From positions 2,046,001 to 2,110,000 of the forward strand of contig NZ_CP054038.1 of the NCBI RefSeq assembly GCF_013282805.1: a stretch of DNA of 64,000 nucleotides, given 5' to 3'. Position numbers and translations under genes: made by a program. The notes under the pieces were generated by a model, which made no database searches, had not been told where the DNA came from, and was given only the letters and a program-made list of their open reading frames with translations. Each line of letters starts with the position of its first letter. Position 1 is the first letter of the stretch. Source of the DNA: Microbacterium hominis. Its GTDB lineage: Bacteria > Actinomycetota > Actinomycetes > Actinomycetales > Microbacteriaceae. Of this stretch, positions 19,675-27,579 are shown piece by piece.

Positions 19675-20250
19675 GGGCGTGTCCGCCCCGATCGGCCCCA
19701 CCGCGTAGGTGAGCTCGGCGAAGGCCCCCGCCTGCCGCAGGGCGGTCAGTCGCAGCCGCTCCGCGCCCAGGCGACGCGGCATGAGGGGCTTTCCCGAGAC
19801 GACGGTGGCGGGTGCGACGGAGACGACGATCTCGTCCAGGAGACCGGCGTCGGCGAACTGACCCGCCAGATCTCCGCCGCCCACGATCCAGACGTCGCGC
19901 TCACCCGCAGCGGCGCGGATGTCGGCCCACTGATCGCGAACCGACCCCGAGGCGAACCGGATGTCGGCGCCCGGCACGACCGGCAGGTCCCGTGAGGTGA
20001 ACACCCAGGTCGGCCGGTCGCCGTAGTACGACGGCCACTTCTCCGGATGTTCCAGGAGCTCTTCGTGCCGCAGCACCCACTCGTAGGTGGACGATCCCTG
20101 AACCAGGACACCGACGCCGGACAGGAACGCGGTGAAGTCGTCGCCTCCGCCGTCGCCTCCGGGAACAGAGAAGAGCCAGTCGAGCGAGTCCTCGTCGTCG
20201 GCGAGGAAGCCGTTGAGCGTGGTGGCGGTGTAGAAGATCACGCGGGTCAT
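19663..20250 (-). CDS. Dihydrofolate reductase family protein (RibD C-terminal-like)
   Basis: A 195-residue NAD(P)H-dependent reductase of the RibD-C/DHFR superfamily. It begins MTRVIFYTATTLNGFLAD, the family's first strand and substrate-binding loop; the nucleotide-binding glycine motif VWIVGGGDLAGQFADAGLLD lies near residue 115, and the C-terminal strand is LTYAV. The standalone form is widespread and usually of unknown substrate. ATG 20250 is chosen because a minus-strand TATCGT -10 box ends seven bases upstream. It lies 38 bases downstream of psuK but probably has its own transcript. Confidence 0.88.
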   Translation of the reverse strand: MTRVIFYTATTLNGFLADDEDSLDWLFSVPGGDGGGDDFTAFLSGVGVLVQGSSTYEWVLRHEELLEHPEKWPSYYGDRPTWVFTSRDLPVVPGADIRFASGSVRDQWADIRAAAGERDVWIVGGGDLAGQFADAGLLDEIVVSVAPATVVSGKPLMPRRLGAERLRLTALRQAGAFAELTYAVGPIGADTPSGG

Positions 20251-20257
20251 GCCGGAC

Positions 20258-20263
20258 ACGATA
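20258..20263 (-). promoter_or_regulatory. Leaderless -10 box (TATCGT) for the DHFR-like gene
   Basis: TATCGT on the minus strand, seven bases, then ATG 20250. Confidence 0.4.
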
Positions 20264-20288
20264 ACGACCGGCTGCGACACCCGACAGG

Positions 20289-21137
20289 TCAGAGCGCGCC
20301 CGCTCTGCGCAGCGCGTCGAGCGCGAGACGGCTGCCCGCGCCGGCGGCCACGACCGGGGTGGCGCCCTCCGCGGCCGCGCAGAGGAATCCCGCTGCGAAC
20401 GCGTCGCCGGCCCCGGTGGAGTCCACCACGTCCGCGGCAGGCTCGACAGGCACCTCGGTGCCCGTGAAGCCGTCGACGAGGAGGACCGGGTCGGGGCCGC
20501 GCTTGACGACGAGCAGACACCCGGGCGGCATCCCCGTCCCCGCTTCATCCGCCCACGCGGCCTCCTCTGCGTTGGCGAACACGATGTCGGGCGCCAAGTC
20601 GAAGACGATCCGCCGAACCCCCGCGGCGCCGAGCGCCTCGAGGGTGGCGACGCTCGAGAGATCGAGGCTCACCGCTCCGCCTCGCCCCCGGACGATGGCC
20701 ACCGCCTCGCGCACCGCGGCGCGCGACGTCTGTCCGGCGAGCCCGTACAGCGGGACGTGCAGGCGTCCGACACCGGTGAGCCAGCTCGGGTCGAGCGCCT
20801 CGAGGTCGGCCGACGCGCCACGGTCGGTGATCATCGTCCGCTCGCCGTCCCGGTCGACGAGGACCACGATCGCCCCCGTGCGTCCCTCGCGCTGCACGCG
20901 AACGTCCACGCCTGCGGCCTCGAGCTCGCCGACCAATGCCAGCCCGAGGATGTCAGAGCCCACGCGACCGAGGAAGCGCACGGGGAATCCCGCGGCGGCC
21001 GCGGCCGCCGCGACGTTGGCGGCGCTCCCGCCCCGCGTCAGGCGCACCTCGGCCGGATTGTCGGTGCCGCGCTGGAGGTCCCCGCCACCCAGCACGATGA
21101 GGTCGGCGACGAGGTCGCCCAGCACCGCGAGCATCAC
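20289..21137 (-). CDS. psuK: PfkB family kinase, probable pseudouridine kinase
   Basis: A ribokinase-fold sugar kinase of 282 residues, predicted to phosphorylate pseudouridine to pseudouridine 5'-phosphate. Near the N-terminus is LGDLVADLIVLGGGDLQRG; the di-glycine substrate region is LTRGGSAANVAAAAA, and the C-terminal anion-hole motif is DSTGAGDAFAAGFL with the catalytic Asp. The assignment to pseudouridine rests on its coupling to psuG: the GTG at 21137 overlaps the psuG stop (GTGA). Another pfkB substrate is possible but unlikely in this context. Confidence 0.85.
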   Translation of the reverse strand: MMLAVLGDLVADLIVLGGGDLQRGTDNPAEVRLTRGGSAANVAAAAAAAGFPVRFLGRVGSDILGLALVGELEAAGVDVRVQREGRTGAIVVLVDRDGERTMITDRGASADLEALDPSWLTGVGRLHVPLYGLAGQTSRAAVREAVAIVRGRGGAVSLDLSSVATLEALGAAGVRRIVFDLAPDIVFANAEEAAWADEAGTGMPPGCLLVVKRGPDPVLLVDGFTGTEVPVEPAADVVDSTGAGDAFAAGFLCAAAEGATPVVAAGAGSRLALDALRRAGAL

Positions 21138-22045
21138 GCGTCGCCGGCGAGGCTCAGCGCGATCTGCGCGCCGAGGTCGACGTTGCCGCGGTAGACGGCC
21201 ACGTTGACGTCGAGGCTGCGACCACCGGTCTCGCGCTGCATCGCATCCAGCAGGAACGGCGTCGTGTCGTGGCCCGAGACCCCCGCTGCATCGGCGGCGG
21301 CGAGGGCACCGGCGAGCACCGCGTCGTGGAGCTCGGGCGAGAGCTGCACCGCCTCGTCGACCGGGTGGGCCACCAGCAGCGTGGAGGGGATGCCGAGCGC
21401 ATCGCGCGCACGGGCGATGCGCGCCACCTCGTCGGGGGAGTCGACGGAGAAGTCGAGGTCATAGCCGGAATCTGTGATGTAGAACGCGGGGTAGTCGGTC
21501 GTGCGGTAGCCGACCACGCCGAGCCCCAGGGTCTCGAGCCGCTCGAGGGTGAGACCGATGTCGAGGATCGACTTCACCCCGGCGCTGACGACGACGAGGG
21601 GGAGGGCTGCGAGGGTCGGGAGGTCCGCTGACTCGTCGAAGCTCTCGCTCGCGCCGCGGTGCACGCCTCCGAGCCCGCCCGTCGAGAACACCCGCACCCC
21701 GGCCCGATGCGCGAGGTGCGCGGTCGCCGCCACCGTCGTGCCCGCGCTCAGCTCCTTCACGACGATCGGGGCGAGATCGCGCACGCTCGCCTTCACCACA
21801 CCGTCGGCAGTCGCGAGCCGCTCGATCTCGGCGGGGGAGAGGCCCACCGTCGGCCTCCCGTCCACGACGCCGATCGTCGCCGGCACCACGCCGACCCCGC
21901 GCACGCGCTCCTCGGCGTCGAGGGCGACCTCGAGGTTGCGGGGGCGGGGGAGGCCGTGGGTGAAGATCGTCGATTCGAGCGCCAGCACGGGGTGTCCGGC
22001 ATCCACCGCCTCACGCACCTCGTCGGAGGTCTTCATCGCATCCAT
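21134..22045 (-). CDS. psuG: Pseudouridine-5'-phosphate glycosidase
   Basis: Splits pseudouridine 5'-phosphate into uracil and ribose 5-phosphate, cleaving the C-glycosidic bond. The protein has 303 residues, typical for PsuG. Family hallmarks are ALESTIFTHGLPRP (catalytic Glu), GTTVAATAHLAHRAGVRVF, the Asp-bearing FSTGGLGGVHRG, and the Schiff-base lysine in VSAGVKSILD. ATG 22045 (MDAMKTS) follows GAGAGGGG; ATG 22036 is an alternative. It is coupled to psuK and together they recycle pseudouridine from RNA turnover. A TTGACA -35 box lies about 45 bases upstream. Confidence 0.94.
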   Translation of the reverse strand: MDAMKTSDEVREAVDAGHPVLALESTIFTHGLPRPRNLEVALDAEERVRGVGVVPATIGVVDGRPTVGLSPAEIERLATADGVVKASVRDLAPIVVKELSAGTTVAATAHLAHRAGVRVFSTGGLGGVHRGASESFDESADLPTLAALPLVVVSAGVKSILDIGLTLERLETLGLGVVGYRTTDYPAFYITDSGYDLDFSVDSPDEVARIARARDALGIPSTLLVAHPVDEAVQLSPELHDAVLAGALAAADAAGVSGHDTTPFLLDAMQRETGGRSLDVNVAVYRGNVDLGAQIALSLAGDA

Positions 22046-22087
22046 GACCGCCCCTCTCGCATCTGTTGATCACATTGCCACACGAAT

Positions 22088-22093
22088 TGTCAA
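22088..22093 (-). promoter_or_regulatory. -35 box (TTGACA) upstream of psuG
   Basis: A consensus TTGACA on the minus strand about 43 bases before the psuG start. It is one end of a GTTGA...TCAAC inverted repeat (22064-22093) that could also be a regulator site. The matching -10 box is weak. Confidence 0.35.
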
Positions 22094-22195
22094 CCCCCTG
22101 TGCATTCCGAGGTGCGTGCGGGATTCTGACGAACGGTCGTCGCCAGCAGACGGCCGACCAGTTGGGGGCACGTGCTCCCCGGAAAGGAACCTCGC

Positions 22196-22459
22196 ATGAG
22201 CATCGGAACGGGAATCGTCCTGTTCGTCATCGGAGCCATTCTGGCGTTCGCCGTCAACGTGGAGACCGAGTGGGTGAACCTCGACCTCATCGGCTACATC
22301 CTCATGGGCGCGGGAGTCGTGGTGTTCCTCATCGGCATCGTGCTCATGGCACGCCGCCGCCAGACCGAGACGGTGGAGCGCACCGCGGTCGACCCGGCCT
22401 CGAACGAGCGCGTCACGCGTCGCAGCACGAGCGCGCCCGACGACACGGCCGGCCTCTGA
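22196..22459 (+). CDS. DUF6458 family two-helix membrane protein
   Basis: A small membrane protein of 87 residues. Two transmembrane helices (about residues 5-22 and 32-55) flank a short loop, VETEWVNLDLIGYI, which is the conserved core of the DUF6458 family; a charged tail rich in Arg and Thr follows. The ATG at 22196 is preceded by GGAAAGGAAC. The function of the family is unknown. It is monocistronic and ends in a strong hairpin. Confidence 0.85.
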   Translation: MSIGTGIVLFVIGAILAFAVNVETEWVNLDLIGYILMGAGVVVFLIGIVLMARRRQTETVERTAVDPASNERVTRRSTSAPDDTAGL

Positions 22460-22480
22460 CCCTCGCAGCCTCACGCCGGT

Positions 22481-22512
22481 GGAGGGGCGGGTCCTGCGGG
22501 ATCCGCCCCTCC
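22481..22512. terminator. Bidirectional hairpin between convergent genes
   Basis: A 14-bp stem (22481-22494 with 22499-22512, one G-T pair) and a TGCG loop between the DUF6458 gene (+) and the MFS gene (-). Confidence 0.7.
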
Positions 22513-22541
22513 GCCTGTCCCGGCTCGTCCGCGCCGGGGGC

Positions 22542-23876
22542 TCAGCGACGGCGCCGCGGGCGGGGCTGATCGAGTCCGATGTGGATGCGGGTGCGACGCC
22601 GCTCCCGCGCGATGAAGAAGGCGCCCACGGCCCAGAGCGGCACCTGGGTGAGGAAGGCGATCCGGAACGCGTCGAGGGTGTACGTGGAGGGCGTTCCGGC
22701 GCCCTGCAGGTCGAGCGCGAGGCCGATTGCGTAGATGGCGATCAGCGCCGCGAGGAATCCGCCCGCGTTCGTGACTCCCGTCGCCGTACTGAGTCGATGC
22801 GCGGGATTGTGCGTGCGGGCGTGGTCGAACGCGATCATCGAGGCCGGGCCGCCCATCGCGAGGGCGAACGCGAGGGCGTACAGCAGCCACAGGGGAGCGG
22901 GACCGCTCCAGGAGATCACGACGAGCCACGCCACGGCCTGCACCGCCACCGCCGGCAGCACCAGCGCTCTCGAGCGCATCGTGGGAATGCGGCGCGACAG
23001 TTCGCCCATGATCGGGCCGATGACCATCCCGATCAGGACGTACGTCGACAGGATGCCGGCAGCGGCGGCCGTGGAGAGCCCTTCGCCTGCGGTGAGGAAG
23101 GGCATTCCCCACAGCAGCACGAAGGCAGTGCCGGCGAAGGGCGTCGTGAAGTGCGACCAGAAGGCGAGCCGCGTGCCGGGGTGCGCCCACGCCGCCCGGA
23201 TGCCCACGCCGGTGTCGACGGCGGAGGTCACCACGCGGATGGCACCGGTGTCGGTGTCGACGGTGATGTCCCGGTCGACCTCCGGCGGGTGGTTGCGCAC
23301 GATCACGAAGACGAGCACGGCGAACAGGATGCCGAGCCCGGCGATGCTGCCGAAGGTGATGGTCCAGGAGGTGCTGTGCAGGAGGGCCGCCAGCGGGATG
23401 ACGGCCACGAGCTGCCCGGACTGGCCGAGGATGCCGGTCATCTGCACCATGATCGGACCGCGCTGCGCGGGGAACCAGGTCGCGATCAGCCGGAGCACGC
23501 CCGGGAAGATCGCCGCATCGCCCGCGCCCAGCAGCACGCGTGCCGCGATCGCGACACCCACTGTGGGGGAGAACGCCATCACGAGCTGCCCGGCGGCCAT
23601 GAGCAGCATCCCGATGGTCATGATGGGGCGGGAGCCGTACTTGTCGAGCATCACGCCGATGGGGATCTGCATCCCGCCGTACACCGCGAGCTGTACGACC
23701 GCGAACAGCGAGAGCGTAGACGCGTCGGCCTGGAAGCGTTCGGCGGCATCGACGCCGACGGCGCTCAGCGACGAGCGGTTGGTGATCGCCAGCACATACC
23801 CCGCCACGGCGACGACCCAGATCAGCCACGCCTGCCAGCCCGGTCCCACCGGAGCGGGGCGGGAGAGGGCGGGCAC
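22542..23876 (-). CDS. MFS transporter
   Basis: A 12-helix major facilitator of 444 residues. The start of helix 1 (AWLIWVVAVAGYVLAITNRSSLS) and the motif A region GVMLDKYGSRPIM resemble the anion:cation symporter and nitrate/sugar-acid branches. The second-half motif is MGELSRRIPTMRSR. Substrate unknown. The GTG at 23876 follows a leaderless minus-strand -10 box. It is transcribed away from an AEC transporter across a 400-bp region of unusual composition that holds two near-identical operator-like repeats. Confidence 0.9.
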   Translation of the reverse strand: MPALSRPAPVGPGWQAWLIWVVAVAGYVLAITNRSSLSAVGVDAAERFQADASTLSLFAVVQLAVYGGMQIPIGVMLDKYGSRPIMTIGMLLMAAGQLVMAFSPTVGVAIAARVLLGAGDAAIFPGVLRLIATWFPAQRGPIMVQMTGILGQSGQLVAVIPLAALLHSTSWTITFGSIAGLGILFAVLVFVIVRNHPPEVDRDITVDTDTGAIRVVTSAVDTGVGIRAAWAHPGTRLAFWSHFTTPFAGTAFVLLWGMPFLTAGEGLSTAAAAGILSTYVLIGMVIGPIMGELSRRIPTMRSRALVLPAVAVQAVAWLVVISWSGPAPLWLLYALAFALAMGGPASMIAFDHARTHNPAHRLSTATGVTNAGGFLAALIAIYAIGLALDLQGAGTPSTYTLDAFRIAFLTQVPLWAVGAFFIARERRRTRIHIGLDQPRPRRRR

Positions 23877-23882
23877 GCGTCT

Positions 23883-23888
23883 ACGCTA
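23883..23888 (-). promoter_or_regulatory. Leaderless -10 box (TAGCGT) for the MFS gene
   Basis: TAGCGT on the minus strand, six bases, then GTG 23876. Confidence 0.45.
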
Positions 23889-23923
23889 TCGCCGCCCGCG
23901 ATGGCGCCGGTCGCGTCCTTGAG

Positions 23924-23947
23924 CTGACATAATGTGCATTATCGGCG
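23924..23947 (+). repeat. Operator-like repeat, copy 1
   Basis: CTGACA, one base, then AATGTGCATTATCGGCG. It contains the palindrome ATAATG-TG-CATTAT. A near-copy lies at 24184-24209. This copy is 48 bases upstream of the MFS start, a position suited to a regulator-binding site. Confidence 0.5.
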
Positions 23948-24190
23948 TTATCGGTCGTGAGTGATTCCGGCGTCCACAATGTCTTGCCAGCCGCGCCCTT
24001 GCGTCATGCGACGCCACGCCGCACGGAGTGTGTCGAGCGATGTAGACCGGACGATCCCGCGTATGACGGTATGAACTATGCCGTCTGGCTGATCGCGCCG
24101 GATCCAGCCACCGCGATCACCGAGTTTTCGAACACCGTCACCCGACTTCGGCGTGTAGCTCTCACGATGGCGATACTGCGCAACTGACAC
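23948..24190 (-). CDS. Small hypothetical ORF in a low-GC patch
   Basis: An 80-codon open frame that starts with GTG inside repeat copy 2 and stops (TAA) one base after copy 1. Its third-position GC is near 55%, far below the roughly 90% of neighbouring genes, and its base composition suggests foreign or non-coding origin. The product would be basic (SVAQYRHRESYTPKSGDG..., ending QDIVDAGITHDR) with no domain I recognise. No ribosome binding site is visible. An opposite-strand frame (23957-24187) is equally open, so this may not be a gene at all. Confidence 0.22.
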   Translation of the reverse strand: MSVAQYRHRESYTPKSGDGVRKLGDRGGWIRRDQPDGIVHTVIRGIVRSTSLDTLRAAWRRMTQGRGWQDIVDAGITHDR

Positions 24191-24209
24191 TTCATGTGCA
24201 TCATCGGCG
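24184..24209 (+). repeat. Operator-like repeat, copy 2
   Basis: CTGACA, three bases, then CATGTGCATCATCGGCG: 15 of 17 bases match the core of copy 1 (23931-23947). It lies 67 bases upstream of the AEC transporter start. Same orientation as copy 1. Confidence 0.5.
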
Positions 24210-24264
24210 CGTCCGCGATGTTCCGCGGAGCGGGCCGGATTGGATGCGCGGACACGGCGCCTTC

Positions 24265-24270
24265 TAGGCT
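24265..24270 (+). promoter_or_regulatory. Leaderless -10 box (TAGGCT) for the AEC transporter
   Basis: TAGGCT, six bases, then ATG 24277. Confidence 0.55.
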
Positions 24271-24276
24271 CTGAGC

Positions 24277-25197
24277 ATGCTGGAGTCGCTCACCGGGTTC
24301 GTCGTGGTGGGCGTGGCGATCGTCGTCGGCTGGATCATCGGCCGCATCGATCTGCTCGGCGAGCACGCGCGACCCGTGCTCGCGCGGCTCACGTTCTTCG
24401 TGCTGTCGCCGTTCCTGCTGTTCGTCGTGCTCGGGCAGGCCGATGTGCGGAATCTGTTCTCCGCGCTGCTGCCGGTGTCGGCGATCGCCGCCGTGGTGAT
24501 CTTCGCCGTGTACGCGCTGCTGGCGAGGCTCGTGTGGCGGCGCTCGGTCGGCGAGACCGTCATCGGCGCCCTCAGCGCCGGTCAGGTGAACTCGAACAAC
24601 ATCGGCATCCCGCTCTCGCTGTACCTGCTCGGCAGCGCCGCCTACCCGGCGCCGGTGATCCTCCTGCAGCTGCTGGCGTTCACGCCGGTGACGATGGCGA
24701 TCCTGGATGCCGTCACCGCGGGCCGCACGTCGCCATGGCGTACTCTCACCCGCACGGTGGGCAACCCCATCGTGCTGGGATCGGTGCTCGGAACGCTCGT
24801 CTCCGTCTCCGGGCTGGAACTGCCCCCGATCGTCCTGGAGCCCGCGATCCTCATCGCAAACGCCTGCGTGCCCGTGATGCTGATCAGCTACGGCATCTCG
24901 CTGCACGGCCAGCGCGTGCTGGGCGCGTCGGGCCGTCGCCGCGACATCGTGCTGGCGACCACGCTGAAGCTGATCGCCATGCCGGTCGCCGCCTGGGCGA
25001 CGGCCGAGTTCTTGTTCGGGCTGAGCGCGCAGGACGTGCTGGTGGTCACGGTGCTGGCGGCGCTCCCGACGGCGCAGAACGTCTTCAACTACTCGCAGCG
25101 CTACGGCATCGGTGAGACGATCTCCCGCGACACCGTCTTCCTCACCACCATCGGCTGCGTGCCGGTGCTCATCGTCATCACGCTTCTGCTCGGGTGA
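24277..25197 (+). CDS. AEC family transporter
   Basis: An auxin-efflux-carrier-type permease of 306 residues with about ten transmembrane helices in two five-helix halves. The family signature GQVNSNNIGIPLSLYLLG lies near residue 105, with discontinuous-helix prolines and asparagines; the second half has LPTAQNVFNYSQRY. Bacterial AEC proteins export or take up organic acids such as malate or malonate; the substrate here is not determinable. It is divergent from an MFS gene, and the two may share a regulator acting at the repeats between them. Confidence 0.88.
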   Translation: MLESLTGFVVVGVAIVVGWIIGRIDLLGEHARPVLARLTFFVLSPFLLFVVLGQADVRNLFSALLPVSAIAAVVIFAVYALLARLVWRRSVGETVIGALSAGQVNSNNIGIPLSLYLLGSAAYPAPVILLQLLAFTPVTMAILDAVTAGRTSPWRTLTRTVGNPIVLGSVLGTLVSVSGLELPPIVLEPAILIANACVPVMLISYGISLHGQRVLGASGRRRDIVLATTLKLIAMPVAAWATAEFLFGLSAQDVLVVTVLAALPTAQNVFNYSQRYGIGETISRDTVFLTTIGCVPVLIVITLLLG

Positions 25198-25213
25198 ACC
25201 CGGCGCGCTCGCC

Positions 25214-25486
25214 TCACGCCCAGTGCAGCTCCCGCAGCATGCCGAACCGCAGCCGCACCGGCTCGCTCGGACGCAGCACGACGAACAGCGTGTGCGTGCA
25301 CGCGCGGCACCGCACGATCGCCGCGTCGTCGTCGAGTTCGACGACCGTCTCCGCCAGCGGCGCATGTGCACCGCAGCCGCCGCACACGCCGATGAGCATG
25401 GTCGCATCGTCGCCGAACATGCCCGAGAGCATTCCCGCCAGCGCGTTGCCGTCGACCACGGCCCGGGCGATCTCCTCTCTCATCAT
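25214..25486 (-). CDS. DUF6510 family zinc-ribbon protein
   Basis: A 90-residue protein with two CxxC pairs, Cys35/Cys38 (CGGC) and Cys60/Cys63 (CRAC), forming a predicted zinc ribbon; the rest matches the DUF6510 family in layout (DGNALAGML near the start, RFGMLRELHW at the end). No function is known. The ATG at 25486 overlaps the stop of the flavin reductase by one base (TGATG) and has GGAGG six bases upstream. Its fixed place after the reductase and the molybdenum protein suggests a role in that redox module, perhaps assembly or electron transfer (inference). Confidence 0.85.
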   Translation of the reverse strand: MMREEIARAVVDGNALAGMLSGMFGDDATMLIGVCGGCGAHAPLAETVVELDDDAAIVRCRACTHTLFVVLRPSEPVRLRFGMLRELHWA

Positions 25487-26211
25487 CACGAACCTCCGAA
25501 CCTCTCCGTCCTGATGCGCGCCGGATCGTGGCCGAGGCCCACCAGCGCGTCGGCCACGTGCTCGACGAATCCCGTCGGGCCGCACACGAACACCAGCGGC
25601 GCCGCGTCGGGCGCCCACGTGTGCGCACGCAGCGTCCCCTCGTCGACGCGGCCGACCCGCCCCGGCCAGCCTGGCGGGGCGACCCGCGTGTAGACCCAGT
25701 CCACCGCCGCTCCCCCGGCCGCGGCATCCCGCTCCAGCTCCTCGCGATATATCGCGTCTTCCGAGGTTCGGGTGGAGTACAGCAGACGGACGGATGCCGC
25801 GGCGGCGGCATCCCGCGCCGCTCGCGCCATCGCCATGAGCGGCACGATCCCCGAGCCGCCCGCGATCAACTGCACAGGCCCCTCTCCCCCGGGCTCCCAC
25901 ACGAAGTACCCGCCCAGCGGACCCTTCACCTCGAGCTGGTCGTCGACGGCGATGTCGCGCACGAGATACGGGGAGACCTCTCCGTCGGGAACCTCGTCGA
26001 CGCCGAGTTCGATCTCCCCTCCCCCGCCGTACGAGCCCAGCGAGTACGAACGCACCGCCTGGTACCCGTCTTCGGCCGTCAGGCGCACGTCGACGTGCTG
26101 TCCGGGCCGGCTCCCCGGCCACTCCGACACCTCCAGGCGCAGCAGACGCGCCGTCGCCGTGGCGGGAAGGGCCGCGGTCACGCGCGCGGGACGCCAGCCG
26201 CCCGTGATCAC
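25486..26211 (-). CDS. FAD/NAD(P)-binding ferredoxin-reductase-type oxidoreductase
   Basis: A ferredoxin:NAD(P)+ reductase-fold flavoprotein of 241 residues. The FAD site is RSYSLGS (near residue 55), the pyridine nucleotide site IAGGSGIVPLMAM (near 115) and the C-terminal nucleotide motif VFVCGPTGFVE (near 208). It ends shortly after, so the [2Fe-2S] ferredoxin domain seen in related oxygenase reductases is absent. The GTG at 26211 overlaps the stop of the molybdoprotein gene by four bases, implying a functional pair in which this protein supplies or accepts electrons (inference). Confidence 0.88.
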   Translation of the reverse strand: MITGGWRPARVTAALPATATARLLRLEVSEWPGSRPGQHVDVRLTAEDGYQAVRSYSLGSYGGGGEIELGVDEVPDGEVSPYLVRDIAVDDQLEVKGPLGGYFVWEPGGEGPVQLIAGGSGIVPLMAMARAARDAAAAASVRLLYSTRTSEDAIYREELERDAAAGGAAVDWVYTRVAPPGWPGRVGRVDEGTLRAHTWAPDAAPLVFVCGPTGFVEHVADALVGLGHDPARIRTERFGGS

Positions 26212-26801
26212 CAGTAGCGCTCTTCCGTCCAGGGGTCGCCGTGCATGTTGTACCCGTTCTGCTCCCAGAAGCCGGGCGCGTCCGCCGTCATCAGCGACAG
26301 GCCGCGCACCCATTTCGCGCTCTTCCAGAAGTACAGGTGCGGAACGAGCAGTCGCGCGGGGCCTCCGTGCTCCGGCGCGAGCGGCTCACCCTCGAACTCG
26401 AAGGCGACCCACGCCCTGCCGCCGCGGAGGTCCGCGAGCGGCAGGTTGGTCGTATAGCCCCCGTACGAGTGCGCCATCGCGTGGGTCGCAGACGTGCTGA
26501 CGCCCGCCAGCAGCGTGTCGACCGAGACGCCCCGCCACCGCGTGCCGAGCTTCGACCACCGCGTCACGCAGTGGATGTCGGTCGTGATCTCCTCGATGGG
26601 CAGGGCGAGGAACTGCTCCCACGTCCAGGTGGTCAGCGCTCCCGCCTCGGTGCGGATGCCGAAGCTCCACTCCGCGGCATCCACCTTGGGCGTCGGACCC
26701 GCCGAGAGCACCGGGAAGTCCTCGGTGAGGTACTGCCCCGGAGGCAGCCGCTCGTCACTCTCACGTCGACGCGACCCGAAACCGCGGGAGAAGATCGCCA
26801 T
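26208..26801 (-). CDS. Sulfite oxidase-like (molybdopterin) oxidoreductase
   Basis: A single-domain molybdopterin oxidoreductase of the sulfite oxidase fold, 197 residues. Cys78 in TTDIHCVTRWSKLG is the expected molybdenum-ligating cysteine; the pterin-binding HSYGGYTTNLPL and LVPHLYFWKSAKWVRGL segments follow. Unlike YedY/MsrP it has no Tat signal peptide and no heme or dimerisation domain, so it is probably cytoplasmic. The ATG at 26801 (MAIFSRGFGS) is preferred to an upstream in-frame start. First gene of a three-gene operon with a flavin reductase and a zinc-ribbon protein. The substrate is unknown. Confidence 0.9.
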   Translation of the reverse strand: MAIFSRGFGSRRRESDERLPPGQYLTEDFPVLSAGPTPKVDAAEWSFGIRTEAGALTTWTWEQFLALPIEEITTDIHCVTRWSKLGTRWRGVSVDTLLAGVSTSATHAMAHSYGGYTTNLPLADLRGGRAWVAFEFEGEPLAPEHGGPARLLVPHLYFWKSAKWVRGLSLMTADAPGFWEQNGYNMHGDPWTEERYW

Positions 26802-26961
26802 CGCACCCCCTGCGCTCGGATCCTGGACCACACGGTAGCGCTCCCCGCCCGCTGAGCGCGAGTGTCGCGCACACCGCCGCGCGCCGATTCCGCCACGGCT
26901 TCACCCACGGGTCTAGGCTTGGGGGGCAATCTCCCAGGAAACATCCAGAAAGGACGCACCC

Positions 26962-27513
26962 ATGTCCCTTGATGCCTCGGCCGAGCGGTCCGCCGTCAAC
27001 GGCGTGCGAACCGCACTCGGCATCGGCGGCGTTCTCGCCGTCATCGTCGGAATCCTCATCCTCGTCTGGCCCGGCAAGACCGCCATGGTGGTCGCGGCCA
27101 TCGTCGCGATCTACGCGATCGCCGCGGGACTGGTCTACGCCGGTCTCGGAATCTTCTCCAAGACCAAGGGCGGATGGGCCCGTGTCGGCCACATCGCGCT
27201 CGGCGTGCTGTTCATCATCGCGGGCGTGCTCGCGTTCCTGAACCTCGGCGCGACGGCCGCCTGGCTGGCCGTCTTCCTCGGGATCCTCGTGGGAATCATG
27301 TGGATCATCGAGGGCGTCGTCTCGCTGTCGACCCTCGGCGACGCGTCGTCGAAGGGCTGGACGATCTTCTTCGCGATCATCAGCATCATCGCCGGCATCG
27401 TGCTGCTGTTCTCGCCGCTGTGGGGCGCCCTCGTGCTGTGGTGGATCCTCGGCATCTCGCTGATCATCCTCGGCATCATCCAGGTGGTGCGCGCCTTCAC
27501 GTTCGGCAAGTAG
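26962..27513 (+). CDS. HdeD-like (DUF308) membrane protein
   Basis: A membrane protein of 183 residues with six predicted helices arranged as three repeated DUF308-type hairpins (each with a G-x-L-x(2)-I-x-G pattern), like HdeD of the enterobacterial acid-resistance island. Function in actinobacteria is not established. The ATG at 26962 has AGAAAGGACGC upstream and lies about 38 bases after a TAGGCT -10 box (26923). Monocistronic, ended by a strong hairpin shared with the convergent peptidase gene. Confidence 0.85.
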   Translation: MSLDASAERSAVNGVRTALGIGGVLAVIVGILILVWPGKTAMVVAAIVAIYAIAAGLVYAGLGIFSKTKGGWARVGHIALGVLFIIAGVLAFLNLGATAAWLAVFLGILVGIMWIIEGVVSLSTLGDASSKGWTIFFAIISIIAGIVLLFSPLWGALVLWWILGISLIILGIIQVVRAFTFGK

Positions 27514-27527
27514 TCCGCACAGAAGAA

Positions 27528-27564
27528 CAAGGCCGGTCCCGGAGTTCCTCCGGGACCGGCCTTG
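27528..27564. terminator. Bidirectional hairpin terminator
   Basis: A perfect 16-bp stem (27528-27543 with 27549-27564) and a five-base loop, between HdeD-like (+) and the S9 peptidase (-). Confidence 0.8.
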
Positions 27565-27579
27565 TGCGTGCGCGGTGCG

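Larger units (their letters stand above)
23889..24264. other. Divergent intergenic region of atypical composition
   Basis: About 390 bases separate the MFS and AEC genes. The middle (23948-24190) has an estimated GC of about 57% against about 70% around it, and carries the two operator-like repeats at its edges and two equally open short frames on opposite strands. No tRNA, terminator or IS end is seen. Beyond the repeats and -10 boxes I cannot assign anything. Confidence 0.6.

Noticed and set aside
23957..24187. Plus-strand 76-codon frame in the low-GC patch
   Set aside because: No ribosome binding site or promoter at suitable distance and no recognisable motif; the opposite-strand frame is equally open, so neither is favoured.
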